64,000 nucleotides of DNA. It comes from Ursus arctos. Taxonomy: Eukaryota; Chordata; Mammalia; Carnivora; Ursidae. The notes under the pieces are model-generated. The model did not search any database, was not told the DNA's origin, and was given only the letters and a program-made list of their open reading frames with translations. Location of the stretch: the NCBI RefSeq assembly GCF_023065955.2, contig NW_026623067.1:60024444-60088443 (forward strand). The letters are read 5' to 3'. Every line of letters starts with the position of its first letter. Position 1 is the stretch's first letter. This document shows, piece by piece, positions 12,298 through 21,809 of the stretch. A program made the translations under genes and the position numbers.

Positions 12298-13230
12298 AAG
12301 AAACAAATAAACAAATCAAAAAATGGGCAGAAGATATGAACAGACACTTTTCCAATGAAGACCTACAAATGGCTAACAGACACATGAAAAAATGTTCAAA
12401 ATCATTAGCCATCAGGGAAATTCAAATCAAAACCACACTAAGATACCACCTTACGCCAGTTAGAATGGCAAAAATAGACAAGGCAGGAAGCAACAAATGT
12501 TGGAGAGGATGTGGAGAAAGGGGATCCCTCCTACATTGTTGGTGGGAATGCAGGTTGGTATAGCCACTCTGGAAAACAGTGTGGAGGTCCCTTAAAAAGT
12601 TAAAAATTGAGCTACCCTATGACCCAGCCATTGCACTACTGGGTATTTACCCCAAAGATACAGACGTAGTGAAGAGAAGGGCCATATGCACCCCAATATT
12701 CATAGCAGCATTGTCCACAATAGCCAAATCGTGGAAGGAGCCGAGATGCCCTTCAACAGATGAATGGATTAAGAAGTTGTGGTCCATATATACAATGGAA
12801 TATTACTCAGCTATCATAAAGAACGAGTTCTCAACATTTGTTGCAACATGGACGGCACTGGAGGAGATAATGCTAAATGAAATAAGTCAAGCAGAGAAAG
12901 GCAATTATCATATTATTTCTCTCATCTATGGAACATAAGAACTAGGAAGATCGGTAAGAGAAGAAAGGGAAGAAGAAAGCGGGGGTAATCAGAAGGGGGA
13001 ATGAAGCATGAGAGACTATGGACTCTGAGAAACAAACTGAGGGCTTCAGAGGGGAGGGGGGAGGGGGAATGGGATAGGCTGGCGATAGGTATTAAGGAGG
13101 GCACGTATTGCATGGTGCACTGGGTGTTATACGCAACTAATGAGTTGTGGAACTTTACATCAAAAACTAGGGATGTACTGTATGGTGACTAACATAATAT
13201 AATAAAAAATATTATTATAAAAAAAGAAAT
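12298..13230 (+). mobile_element. Carnivore L1, 5'-truncated, with ORF2 C-terminus
   Basis: Starts within ORF2 and continues through the ORF2 stop at 12939-12941, the G-rich 3' UTR and the tail TGACTAACATAATATAATAA plus A-rich DNA. The best preserved L1 3' end in the window. I could not identify a confident target-site duplication. Confidence 0.95.
12300..12941 (+). pseudogene. L1 ORF2 C-terminal domain, one nonsense mutation
   Basis: Decayed end of the LINE-1 ORF2 protein (in intact elements an endonuclease/reverse transcriptase that copies L1 RNA into the genome). Only the C-terminal, cysteine-containing segment is here, about 210 codons in one frame. Recognisable blocks are [69 protein letters not shown] and the terminal SLIYGT. 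A single in-frame stop at 12561-12563 (TAG where the copy at 42.2 kb has CAG, Gln) breaks it. The rest of ORF2 and ORF1 are absent, so no activity is possible. Confidence 0.95.
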
Positions 13231-13247
13231 AATACAAAACTAAGTTG

Positions 13248-13660
13248 TTGGGTTTTTTTTTATTGAAGTGTAGTTGACACATAATGCTCTGTTAGTTTCA
13301 GGTGTACAACATAGTGATTTGGCAAGTCTATACGTTATGTGGTGCTCACCACAGATGTAGCTGTCATCTGTCGCCATACAGCGCTATAAGAATTCCATTG
13401 ACTATATTCCCTATGCTGTGCCTTTTATCTCCATACCTTATTCCTTCTATAACTGCAAGTTGTGTCTCCCACTCTCCTTCACCCATTTTGTTCAGCCCCT
13501 CATCCTCTTCCCCTCTGGCAACCATATTTGTTCTCTGTATTTATGGGTCTGTTTCTGTTTTGTGTGTGTGTCTGTTTATTCAAATACCAAGTGAAATTGC
13601 ATGGTATCTGTCCTTTGCTGTCTGACTTATTTCATTTAGTATAATAACCTCTAGGTCCAA
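13248..13660 (-). mobile_element. L1M 3' end, antisense
   Basis: Reversed L1 tail: TTGAAGTGTAGTTGACACATAA, TTAGTTTCAGGTGTACAACATAG, GACTATATTCCCTATGCTGTG, CCTCTGGCAACCATATTTG and CTGACTTATTTCATTTAGTATAATAACC. Abuts the plus-strand L1 tail, giving a tail-to-tail arrangement. Confidence 0.88.
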
Positions 13661-13714
13661 AAACTAAGCATTTTGATGACCTCTGTGGTTTTCCAAAGCA
13701 CTGCTTGTTCAGTG

Positions 13715-13810
13715 CCATTCATGTATTCACTTATTTACAAATAATACCTACTGTGTAACAGGCTCTAAGCTCCTTCAGTGAAAGCAGCTCAACTGAGGGA
13801 CAGATACAAG
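13715..13810 (-). mobile_element. Possible L2-type 3' fragment
   Basis: CATTCATGTATTCACTTATT followed by a TACCTACTGTGTAACAGGCT block resembles the reversed end of ancient LINE/MIR elements. Short and weak. Confidence 0.35.
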
Positions 13811-16304
13811 GCTTGATAGTTAGAATCCAGATCCCTAAGGACATGGACATTGCCAGCCAAGGCAGATCTTTTGCATCAACTTCCCCTGGCTAGGAAAACC
13901 TGGGACCCTGAAACATGGATTAAGACTGAGGACATCTGGGTGGATGTTCCTGGGGAATCTGGCTCTGTGGTCTCCCCTGAAATCTCAGAGCTTTGGGGAC
14001 AGCACACCCCTCCCTGTTGGGAGCTGGTGTTTCCTCATGCAAGGGGATACTTTTGGAGTCCTTTCCAGCACGGCAGCAAGTGCTTCCCTCAAGAGTCCAC
14101 CCACTTCCTCTGCTGACTACCAGGCTGACAAGTGGGTTCAGTCCCAGCAGAACCCAGCTTGGGGGCATGCTTGGTCTGTTAGGGAGGAAAGAAATAACAC
14201 CGTGAAGGAGCAGGGTAGCTAGCATGTATCAGTAGGGCCCAGGGAAGTCCTCCTAGGAGTAATGAAGTTGGAGCCAATTCATAAAACACTTGAATATGAG
14301 ACATTTTAGAGACTATATTTCCTGCCTTGCCATTTATGAGAGTATTAAAGTAAAACCCAAACCAGAACAAACAGGAGAGTAGTATGAACAGATCTGTTCT
14401 CTGAAATGAGTATTTCGGCTGTTGTGGGGTGAGGGTGGGGGCTGGAGGGGGGCAGGACTGGAAGAAAGGAGTTCCTGTGTTAAACAATGCTGGGACCAGA
14501 CCTAAAATACTTAGCTGCTTGTTTCAAGAAATACTTGCTCCTGGAAGAGTAGGTAGTGAACTAACTACAACAGTTTGCTCATCAAGACTCATTTAAAAAC
14601 CTTCTCCTCACTGTGCCTACCCGTTCAGAGCTATTATGTCATGAGCTGGGAGTTGAAAAGGGAATTGGAGGTGAGGGTGCAGAGCAGGACTGGGTGGTGG
14701 CAGAGTCAAGGGGAAGTCCGAGTGGGAACCATGACACTATCCTTCTGTTCCAGAGGACCCGCCCACCGTGGTTCCTTCCACCCAGCTCCATGGCCACCCG
14801 TGCTACCAGCATTCTCCTGAGAAGCTTTTTCTGGTTCCCTGGCATGAATTCTAAAGTACAGGCTTTGCTTGAGAGATTCACATCACAATCGTGAGTTTTC
14901 CTTTTTTATTTACCTGGAACAATATTTTTATTACAGCAATCAAATCTGAAAAAGAGAAACCAAGAAAGCAAGTAATTGTTTTCTTGCAAGTTTTAATTAG
15001 AAGGAAATGCCAAGTACATTCAGGTATGTGCCTACTTAATTCTTCTCATTTCTTTGGTAATCTTATAGTTGGACTACTTTCATAATTTTAAAGAAATTCA
15101 GCCTGAATTCTATCATTGGGTCAAAAATCAGAGGACTTGTGTATTTTTAATACCTGGTGGTAAACTTTTGTTTCAGCCAGACGTAATATGTTCTACCTGT
15201 TAACACTGAAAAAAATGGACTGCATTTCTATCTCTGGCAAGTAAATTAGAAAGGTCTGTGAAGTTCCCACTACACCCTTTATCCGAGTTTCTCTGCGTTA
15301 TTGCTCTCAATTAAAAAAAGAGAAAGAAAGAAAAAACAACTTGTGAAGTTCTCCTTACTAAAAGTAGAAAAATTCCGTGGTTATTTTTCTTAAGAAGATA
15401 ATTTTCCCTGTGTTCTTAGAGAAAATAGACGTGGCTTTCTCCCCATCTGCATTGGCCCTTCCTAAGTGCACGCTGGAAGGGAGTTGAGGAATTCCTGGAT
15501 AAGAAGCTAATGGAGCCCAGACAACAAGTCTGCCACTTCCCTAGATTTCCACTTGATTGAGTATAAAATAGTCAAAGAGAGATATTAGAAACTGAGAGCG
15601 AAGAGTATGAAGGAGTGGCTGCACCTGGCCAGTTTGTCAGTGATAGTGCAGGTGGACTCAAGTGAAGGATGGGCTGATAGGAATCAAGGCTGTCCACTTG
15701 CAGACCGGCAAGTCAGGGGGCATGGTTCTTGGTAGATCTCCCTCCCCAGCCCTCGTTCAGGAGGATTGGTTGTGTGATGGTCTGGCACAGGGTAGCGAGG
15801 TGAGGGCATGTCACACTCAGTGGTGCCTGGCTGGTTTTTCCTGGCTTATACTAAACACAGACACGAGTCTCATCTGGCTCCTCAAGAAGATCAGCATGCC
15901 AAACAAAAAATTGAGGCATTGATGCAGCTATTCCAGGCTGCCCAACAAACACAGAAGCTCAGCTCTGGCCTGGAGACTGTTCTTCCTGCTGTGTCCACCT
16001 CTGGTTTAGTGAGTCAGGCTGTTCTGTGTTTATACTCTGAATAAAAGAAAATTGCATTAGAGCCGAGACTGTCATTACACTTTTTATCTGGCTCTGAAAG
16101 GTTTAGACTAACATCCAAATAATCTTTGACAGAAGCCATCTCAATTCCCAGAATTGAACAAGCACAAATGCCTCATTAAGGATAAGCAAACAGGCAGAAT
16201 CCATCAGACATATGAAAAGGTATTGCTGTTTAAAAGAAGGGGGCTATGCTGAAGAAGCAGAGCTGATGTCTTCTTATGAGCTATAGTTATTGTACCATAC
16301 TAAA
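13811..16304. other. Unclassified, locally GC-richer DNA
   Basis: No gene recognised. 13850-14230 and 15600-16045 are GC-richer than the surroundings and have overlapping short frames in both strands, none familiar. A G-quadruplex-type motif lies at 14426-14452. An AATAAA hexamer follows the frame ending at about 16041. Confidence 0.4.
14426..14452 (+). other. G-quadruplex-type motif
   Basis: Four guanine runs of 4, 3, 5 and 6 bases separated by loops of 3, 1 and 5 bases. It fits the canonical four-run motif and lies outside any recognised repeat. Confidence 0.8.
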
Positions 16305-16319
16305 AGCTTTCAAGTTTTT

Positions 16320-16515
16320 TTTTTTTTTTAATTTTATTTATTTATTTGACAGAGACAGAGACAGCCAGCGAGAGAGGGAACACAAGCAGGGGGAGTGGGA
16401 GAGGAAGAAGCAGGCTGATAGCAGAGGAGCCTGATGTGGGGCTCGATCCCGGAACGCTGGGATCACGCCCTGAGCCGAAGGCAGACGCTTAACCGCTGTG
16501 CCACCCAGGCGCCCC
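16320..16515 (-). mobile_element. Young SINEC insertion
   Basis: Full-length reversed SINE with T13-like tail and head ending CCACCCAGGCGCCCC. Exact 15-bp target duplication AGCTTTCAAGTTTTT at 16305-16319 and 16516-16530. Confidence 0.96.
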
Positions 16516-16586
16516 AGCTTTCAAGTTTTTAATCTGTGATCTTAACATGATAGAGAAGAGGTTGTCAAGTCTATAAATAATCAAGC

Positions 16587-16714
16587 TGGGGGGCACCTGG
16601 CTGGCTCAGTTGGAAGAGTATGCAACTCTTGATCTCGGGTTCATAAGTTCGAGACCCATAATCAGAGATTACTAAAAATATCATAATAATAAATAAACTT
16701 TAAAAAAAAAATAA
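16587..16714 (+). mobile_element. Short tRNA-type carnivore SINE
   Basis: Sense copy of the short SINE form: head GGGGGGCACCTGGCTGGCTC with A-box-like TGGCTCAGTTGG, B-box-like GTTCATAAGTTCGAGACCC, then AGAGATTACT and an AATAAATAAAC tail with A10. It lacks the CT-rich body of ordinary SINEC. Confidence 0.85.
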
Positions 16715-16917
16715 GCGGGCACCTGAGTAGCGCAGGCGTTAAGCGTCTGCTTTCGGCTCAGGACGTGATCCCGGTGTTCTGGGATCGAGTCACGCATCGG
16801 GCTCCTCCGCTAGGAGCCTGCTTCTTTCTCTCCCACTCCCCCTGCTTGTGTTCCCTCTCTCGCTGGCTGTCTCTCTCTCTGTCACATAAATAAATAAAAT
16901 CTTAAAAAAAAAAAAAG
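16715..16917 (+). mobile_element. SINEC copy placed in the tail of the preceding SINE
   Basis: Sense SINEC: head GCGGGCACCTGAGTAGCGCA, GCGTCTGCTTTCGGCTCAGG, CTCCCACTCCCCCTGCTTG, CTCGCTGGCTGTCTCTCTC, AATAAATAAAATCTT and A-rich tail. It begins within bases of the A-rich tail of the SINE at 16587, forming a head-to-tail pair. Confidence 0.92.
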
Positions 16918-17178
16918 AAATAAGGTGGTTGTGAAGAATGATCTGAGTTCAGAAAACAGAGCATAGAAGAAGAAGAATTGATTGCCATTTTTTAAGCCCT
17001 AAATGAAGATCAGATTTGCTGTTGCAGGACATTCAATCAATGAAGTAAATAACCCTTGGAATTAATCCAAGTTTTAGAGGCAAGGGATAAAGAGATGAGA
17101 ACAATGTGAAAAAATTTGAAAATTAAGTAATGAAGGACTGAATAAGGAGATCTATTATACCTATAATAGAAATTCTAG

Positions 17179-17352
17179 GGGTACCTGGGAGGCTCAGTTG
17201 GTTAAGCATCGAACTCTTGATTTTGGCTTAAGTCAGGATCTCAGGGTTGTGAGAACAAGCTTTGTGTTGGGCTCCACGCTGGGCAAGGAGCCTACTTAAG
17301 ATTCTCTCTCTCCTTCTCTCTCTACCCCTCCCCTGCCTTAACAACAACAACA
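17179..17352 (+). mobile_element. Older SINEC copy
   Basis: Sense SINE: GGTACCTGGGAGGCTCAGTTGG head, AGTCAGGATCTCAGGGTTGTGAG, GGGCTCCACGCTGGGCAAGGAG, CT-rich segment, AACAACAACAACA tail. Flanked by a 9-bp duplication AAATTCTAG at 17170-17178 and 17353-17361. Confidence 0.88.
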
Positions 17353-17379
17353 AAATTCTAGAACTAGAGAACAAAGTGG

Positions 17380-18345
17380 ATTAGGAAAAGAAATAATCAA
17401 GAAATAAAGAGATCAGAAAAATTTCTTATAGAGAAATCGTACTAAACAACTGGCTACCTAGAAAGAAAAATGTAATTACATTAGATTCCTACTTCATAAC
17501 TTATCATGAAATAAATTCTAGATAGTTTAAATATTTAAATATGAAAATAAAGTCATCGGAAAATTAGAAAGACATAAATGAATATATGATACAGCTGTAA
17601 GTAAGGCCTTTTTAAAGCCCAGCACCCACATCAGAAACCAGAGGAGAACATTGATAGATTTTGCTACCTAAGAATTAAAAATATCTGTATATCAAAATTA
17701 TTATGTACAAAATGTGAAAGAAAATGAAACCAAAGTTATAAAACTGGCCTAGAGGAGGTGCCAAAAATAAATATTTGCTGAACACGACTCAATAAATGGA
17801 AACCAAAAGCAGTCTTCTAAAACAGTAAGACATGAAAGCCTTGGTGGAAACTCAAAGGACATGAATAGGAAATTCACAAAAGAAATAAAAGTGCTTAACA
17901 TACATATAAAAATTTCAGATTTATTAGTATAAAATCAGTCTAATTAAAATGTCACCATTTTTAAACTGATTCAATTGGCAAATATTAGAAATAATCATAA
18001 TGCCTTAATCCCTCAGATTCACACATTCTCAGACCTCAGATAACAATGTAAATGGCATGTTTTTTCTGGATATCAGTTTGCAAATATTGAAATATTCTTT
18101 GCATAAACTTACATAATATGGAAATATGCAATAAGAGTCTCAATATACTCATACTTGTATCCTTGGAAACAGCCATTCATTTGCGGAATTTTATCCCGAG
18201 GAAAAATATTAGAAGACTACAAAATGAAACAAAGTCTGTAACACACCATTGCAGACTGTTTTTGAAGAATAGTTAATGAAAGTGAGGAAACAGTCTAAAC
18301 TTGAGTAGGAAGGCAAGTTGAAATGCTACATATAGCTGATAACGT
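17380..18345 (+). mobile_element. Ancient L1 (L1ME-like), sense
   Basis: A-rich old L1 3' region: remnants such as AGGAAATTCACAAAAGAAATA, CACCATTTTTAAACTGATTC then AATTGGCAAATATTAGAAATA, and the late AAGGCAAGTTGAAATGCTACATA block. Strongly decayed, no open frame. Some related sequence may continue at 18540-18700 beyond a MIR. Confidence 0.6.
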
Positions 18346-18520
18346 AACAGTACCTAATTTTGGTGGTGTGCTTGCTATATGCCAAGCATAATACTTAGCA
18401 ATTTACGTGAAACATCTCCTTGTGCTTCAGTGGGTGTAAATTCTAATCTCATACCCATTTTGCAGATGAGGAAGCTGCAGCCTAGAGATGTAAGGTTTAG
18501 AGGCTTCTCTGAGAATCCAT
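18346..18520 (-). mobile_element. MIR SINE, antisense
   Basis: Reversed MIR order: TATATGCCAAGCATAATACTTAG, CATACCCATTTTGCAGATGAGGAAGCTG, then CCTAGAGATGTAAGGTTTAG. Confidence 0.8.
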
Positions 18521-18785
18521 ATAACTACTATATTATAAGCTGCCTTTAATTTTTTTAATGCATCAATATGATATAGAAAAAGACTGGCAAATAGTCCTTA
18601 AAATGTTACTAATGGAATAATTGGTAATTTTTAATTCCCTCCTTTTATATACTTTTCCATTTCTCCCAATTAGTATGTATTGGTATTAAAAAACTGCAAC
18701 AGTTTTAAAGTCCTTGTATTAACTGATCTCAGGCCATAAACCACCTCCTCCCCTTTCCCAGGACCCACCCTTGACCCATTTTCTT

Positions 18786-18986
18786 TTTTTTTTTTAAAGA
18801 TTTTATTTATTTATTCGACAGAGATAGAGACAGCCAGCGAGAGAGGGAACACAAGCAGGGGGAGTGGGAGAGGAAGAAGCAGGCTCATAGAGGAGGAGCC
18901 TGATGTGGGGCTCGATCCCACAACGCCGGGATCACGCCCTGAGCCGAAGGCAGACACCTAACTGCTGTGCCACCCAGGCGCCCCAA
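18786..18986 (-). mobile_element. Young SINEC insertion
   Basis: Full-length reversed SINE, head ending CCACCCAGGCGCCCC. Exact 15-bp target duplication TTGACCCATTTTCTT at 18771-18785 and 18987-19001. Confidence 0.96.
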
Positions 18987-19119
18987 TTGACCCATTTTCT
19001 TATGCTTACTTTCTTTACATGTTTTTCAGTGGGAATTCTTGTCCCTCATGGTAGTCTTGACACAATATATCAGATCATTAAGAAGCTATTGCACATAAAG
19101 ATAAACTCTACCCTGGCCG

Positions 19120-19390
19120 TACATATACTACAGAGGTTGAGTGAGGCGGGCCAGAGGACTGGGTTCAGATCTCCACTTGAACATAGCATTTATTTCCCTT
19201 GGGTGAATAATTTATTTATAATGATTATCCAATAATCATTATAAATTAATTGTTTTCTCAGTGAAGTGCAGAGAAAAATGGTGGCTTTTTCCTTGTTTGC
19301 AGTGAAGATTAAATGAGTTCATACACATAAAGCACAGTGACTGGCCCATGGCTAGTACTACGTAGTGTTAGCTGTGATTTTTATTAGTAT
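19120..19390 (+). mobile_element. MIR SINE, sense, with an internal palindrome
   Basis: MIR landmarks GGACTGGGTTCAGATCTCCAC, CCTTGGGTGAATAATTTA, GAAGATTAAATGAGTTCATACA, AAAGCACAGTGACTGGCCCATGG. The usual middle segment is disturbed by a 15-bp-arm palindrome at 19214-19246. Confidence 0.75.
19214..19246. repeat. Perfect inverted repeat, 15-bp arms, 3-nt loop
   Basis: Arms ATTTATAATGATTAT and ATAATCATTATAAAT are exact reverse complements around the loop CCA. It can form a hairpin or cruciform. Confidence 0.97.
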
Positions 19391-20476
19391 ACTTATTAAA
19401 CCTTGAAAGTAAGTAATATATTTTAGGTAGGCTTTCAAGAAAATGAATTCTTCTAAGTCTCTTGCTGGTTTACCCTGTTAATTGGGGAATAGAATGAACT
19501 GGAACAGACCATTGTCTGAACAGTTTACCCAGTAGCATTTTCACAGTGGTGTCATTTCCTTGTCAACCTGATAATTGAATATTCAAGAAATTGAAAATTC
19601 TGATTAATAAAGAAGTTAATAGAGACTTGGGTTCAACAAAAGTGAATTTGGTTCCTGTTAAACTTTAGAAAGATAAACTCAGTCTTGGGTGGGGGAGCAG
19701 TTCTTTAGGAGGGCAAACTGAAAAATAACGCCATAAATTAATCACACTCCCCAGGTGTGAGCATAACTTTTGAGAAACACCAAAGGGGATCATGTGAACA
19801 GACTATTTGATTGGCTTTGCAGTAGCACTAATAAATGCTTGACTTTTGCCAGTCTGGTAATTTAGGAATGATAAGTGGAACCCACCAACAATGCCATTTT
19901 ACTTGATTGCAACATAATTGCGTTTATGTCATTGATATCAAACTGTGCATAATGAGAGACTATTTTAACTCTGATAACAAATAATATACTTTGTTTTTAC
20001 ATAGCTAGATAATATCCTACAGACGCAACATCCTTGTGTCATAGAATAATGGCTGAATATGCCTATTACAGGAAGACTTGCTTTTTCTGACTGTTGAGGT
20101 GTTGTTCACAGGTTGATGTCTTGGTTATTTTTATTTCACAGTAAAACTGGGATGATGTATGCTTGTTGACTGTGTTACAAACTTAACTAAAGGGTGAACT
20201 TAAAACATAGTGTGTAGAATTCAACAACATACTTCATTCTAGTATGCGGACAGTGCTGGATCTTCACAGCACATGAGTGTTAATAATAGGGAAAACCTTT
20301 GTGACATTTTAGATGCTAAGTAAGACTTGAAGCTGAAGGCAACAAAAGCAAGTCAACAATAAAATAAAGGCTATTTTGAGTATCTGTAACACATTCCTGA
20401 CTTAACATCTGAAAATTTTACATAACTGGTTTATCCTAGAGCTGTGACACATACAAAAAATTTAGTGCTTATTGAT
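19391..20476. other. No gene or repeat recognised
   Basis: AT-rich unique-looking DNA, no long open frame and no repeat landmark that I can support. Confidence 0.45.
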
Positions 20477-20493
20477 TCAAAGAGTACCTTTCT

Positions 20494-20723
20494 TTTTTTT
20501 TTTTTAACTGTTTAAAATCCCTAATTATACGCATGATTTATTTATTTATTTATTCGACAGAGATAGAGACAGCCAGCGAGAGAGGGAACACAAGCAGGGG
20601 GAGTGGGAGAGGAAGAAGCAGGCTCATAGTGGAAGAGCCTGATGTGGGGCTCGATCCCATAATGCCGGGATCACGCCCTGAGCCGAAGGCAGACGCTTAA
20701 CCGCTGTGCCACCCAGGCGCCCC
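20494..20723 (-). mobile_element. SINEC insertion with extra sequence between its tail and terminal poly(A)
   Basis: Reversed SINE with head ending CCACCCAGGCGCCCC. A 17-bp target duplication (one mismatch, TCAAAGAGTACCTTTCT against TCAAAGAGTAGCTTTCT) lies at 20477-20493 and 20724-20740. Between the normal ATTT-repeat tail and the terminal T14 lie 30 bases (20506-20535) absent from the other copies, which looks like 3' flank carried from the source locus. Confidence 0.93.
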
Positions 20724-20789
20724 TCAAAGAGTAGCTTTCTGTGGCAAAACAAATTCTAGAGATAACCAAGCAAATCTTGCCACCCCCTC

Positions 20790-21003
20790 CTGTCTCACCT
20801 CCAGCACCATTGACATTTGAGGCAGACAATTCTTTGTTGTGCGTGGGGGCTGTCCGGTGCCTTGCCGTTTCTTTAGCAGCACCTCTGGCTCCTACCCACT
20901 AGATGCCAGGAACCGCGGCCACAAGTGAGAACCACCAAAAATGTCTCGGCATTGCTGAAACTCCTGAGCTGTAAAACCGCCCCCAGTTGGGAGCCACTGT
21001 TCT
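20790..21003 (-). mobile_element. MER20 hAT DNA transposon
   Basis: Near-complete reversed MER20: ACCATTGACATTTGAGGCAG, ATTCTTTGTTGTG, GGGGGCTGTCCGGTGC, CCACTAGATGCCAGG, ACCACCAAAAATGTCTC, CGCCCCCAGTTGGGAGCCACTG. Non-autonomous element with no coding capacity. Confidence 0.9.
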
Positions 21004-21360
21004 AGAATGATAGAGCCAACCACACATGCAGGGCTTGAATTCCCGCCACAGCATCCCCACTGAGTGTTTCTCTAGACTGTGCTTGAAATCATCCAGTGAA
21101 CTCAATAGGTCCTGACAGAGCCCCTTGTTCTTTCTTCCCGTGAGCTGAAATCTCTCCCATTGCATCCTCATGAGCTGGGCAAAATCCCCTCCTTCCATAC
21201 AACAGCCATTTACCTGTTTAAAGACAGCTCTGGTCATCTTAAAGATTGTGTTCAACTCTAAGGCCCCACGATGATTCTTTGGATCATCCAAACTCTTTTT
21301 CAAGTAGGTGGTGGCTGTGTGATACAATTTCCAGTGTCCTGAGCACGACACTATCCTCAA
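21004..21360 (-). other. Unrecognised open frame of about 120 codons
   Basis: A minus-strand frame starting with ATG at 21360 stays open through this segment and on into the MER20, stopping at 20899 (153 codons in all). Residues include AATTYLKKSLDD-like and QDLLSSLDDFKHSLEKH-like helical stretches, which I cannot match to a family. The MER20-derived end is meaningless as protein. I see no splice sites, promoter or poly(A) tail that would make it a gene or a processed copy. It may be chance, an old exon, or an unrecognised repeat. Confidence 0.25.
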
Positions 21361-21419
21361 AATGCTTCCCCCACCTGGTTCTCTGATGCCTGAGTTCTAT
21401 AGCTGGAACTAAAGTCCAT

Positions 21420-21809
21420 TGATGAAGTTGGAACCTTCTTAGGAAAGTGAACACACTCAGCTTTATTAGAAATTTATACCTGTTTGTATAGAAAACAGGA
21501 AAATCAGCAACAACAATCATGCAACATGTGCATGCATACATACAAACCCCAGATGAAATTATCCCCAATATTTGGAATTTAATGGATTTTTTTTTTTTTT
21601 ACCCTGCTTTATATACCTGACCACTTAGCCTGACACAATCTTAGATCTTTCAGATGATGGATACCCTCAGCCCCTATACATACCATCACTATCACCACCA
21701 CCTTCATGGCAAACAAGAGGAATTCTTTTCTGGACTATCTAGGATTATTTTTGAGCAGTCCTAGCTTCAAATCCTGCCCCCACAAATCCTGAATTACTTT
21801 ATTATTTGT
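21420..21809. other. No gene or repeat recognised
   Basis: Unique-looking DNA with a T run at about 21586-21600. Confidence 0.4.

Noticed and set aside
13302..13644. Plus-strand frames over 13.3-13.6 kb
   Set aside because: They are antisense translations of a reversed L1 3' UTR.
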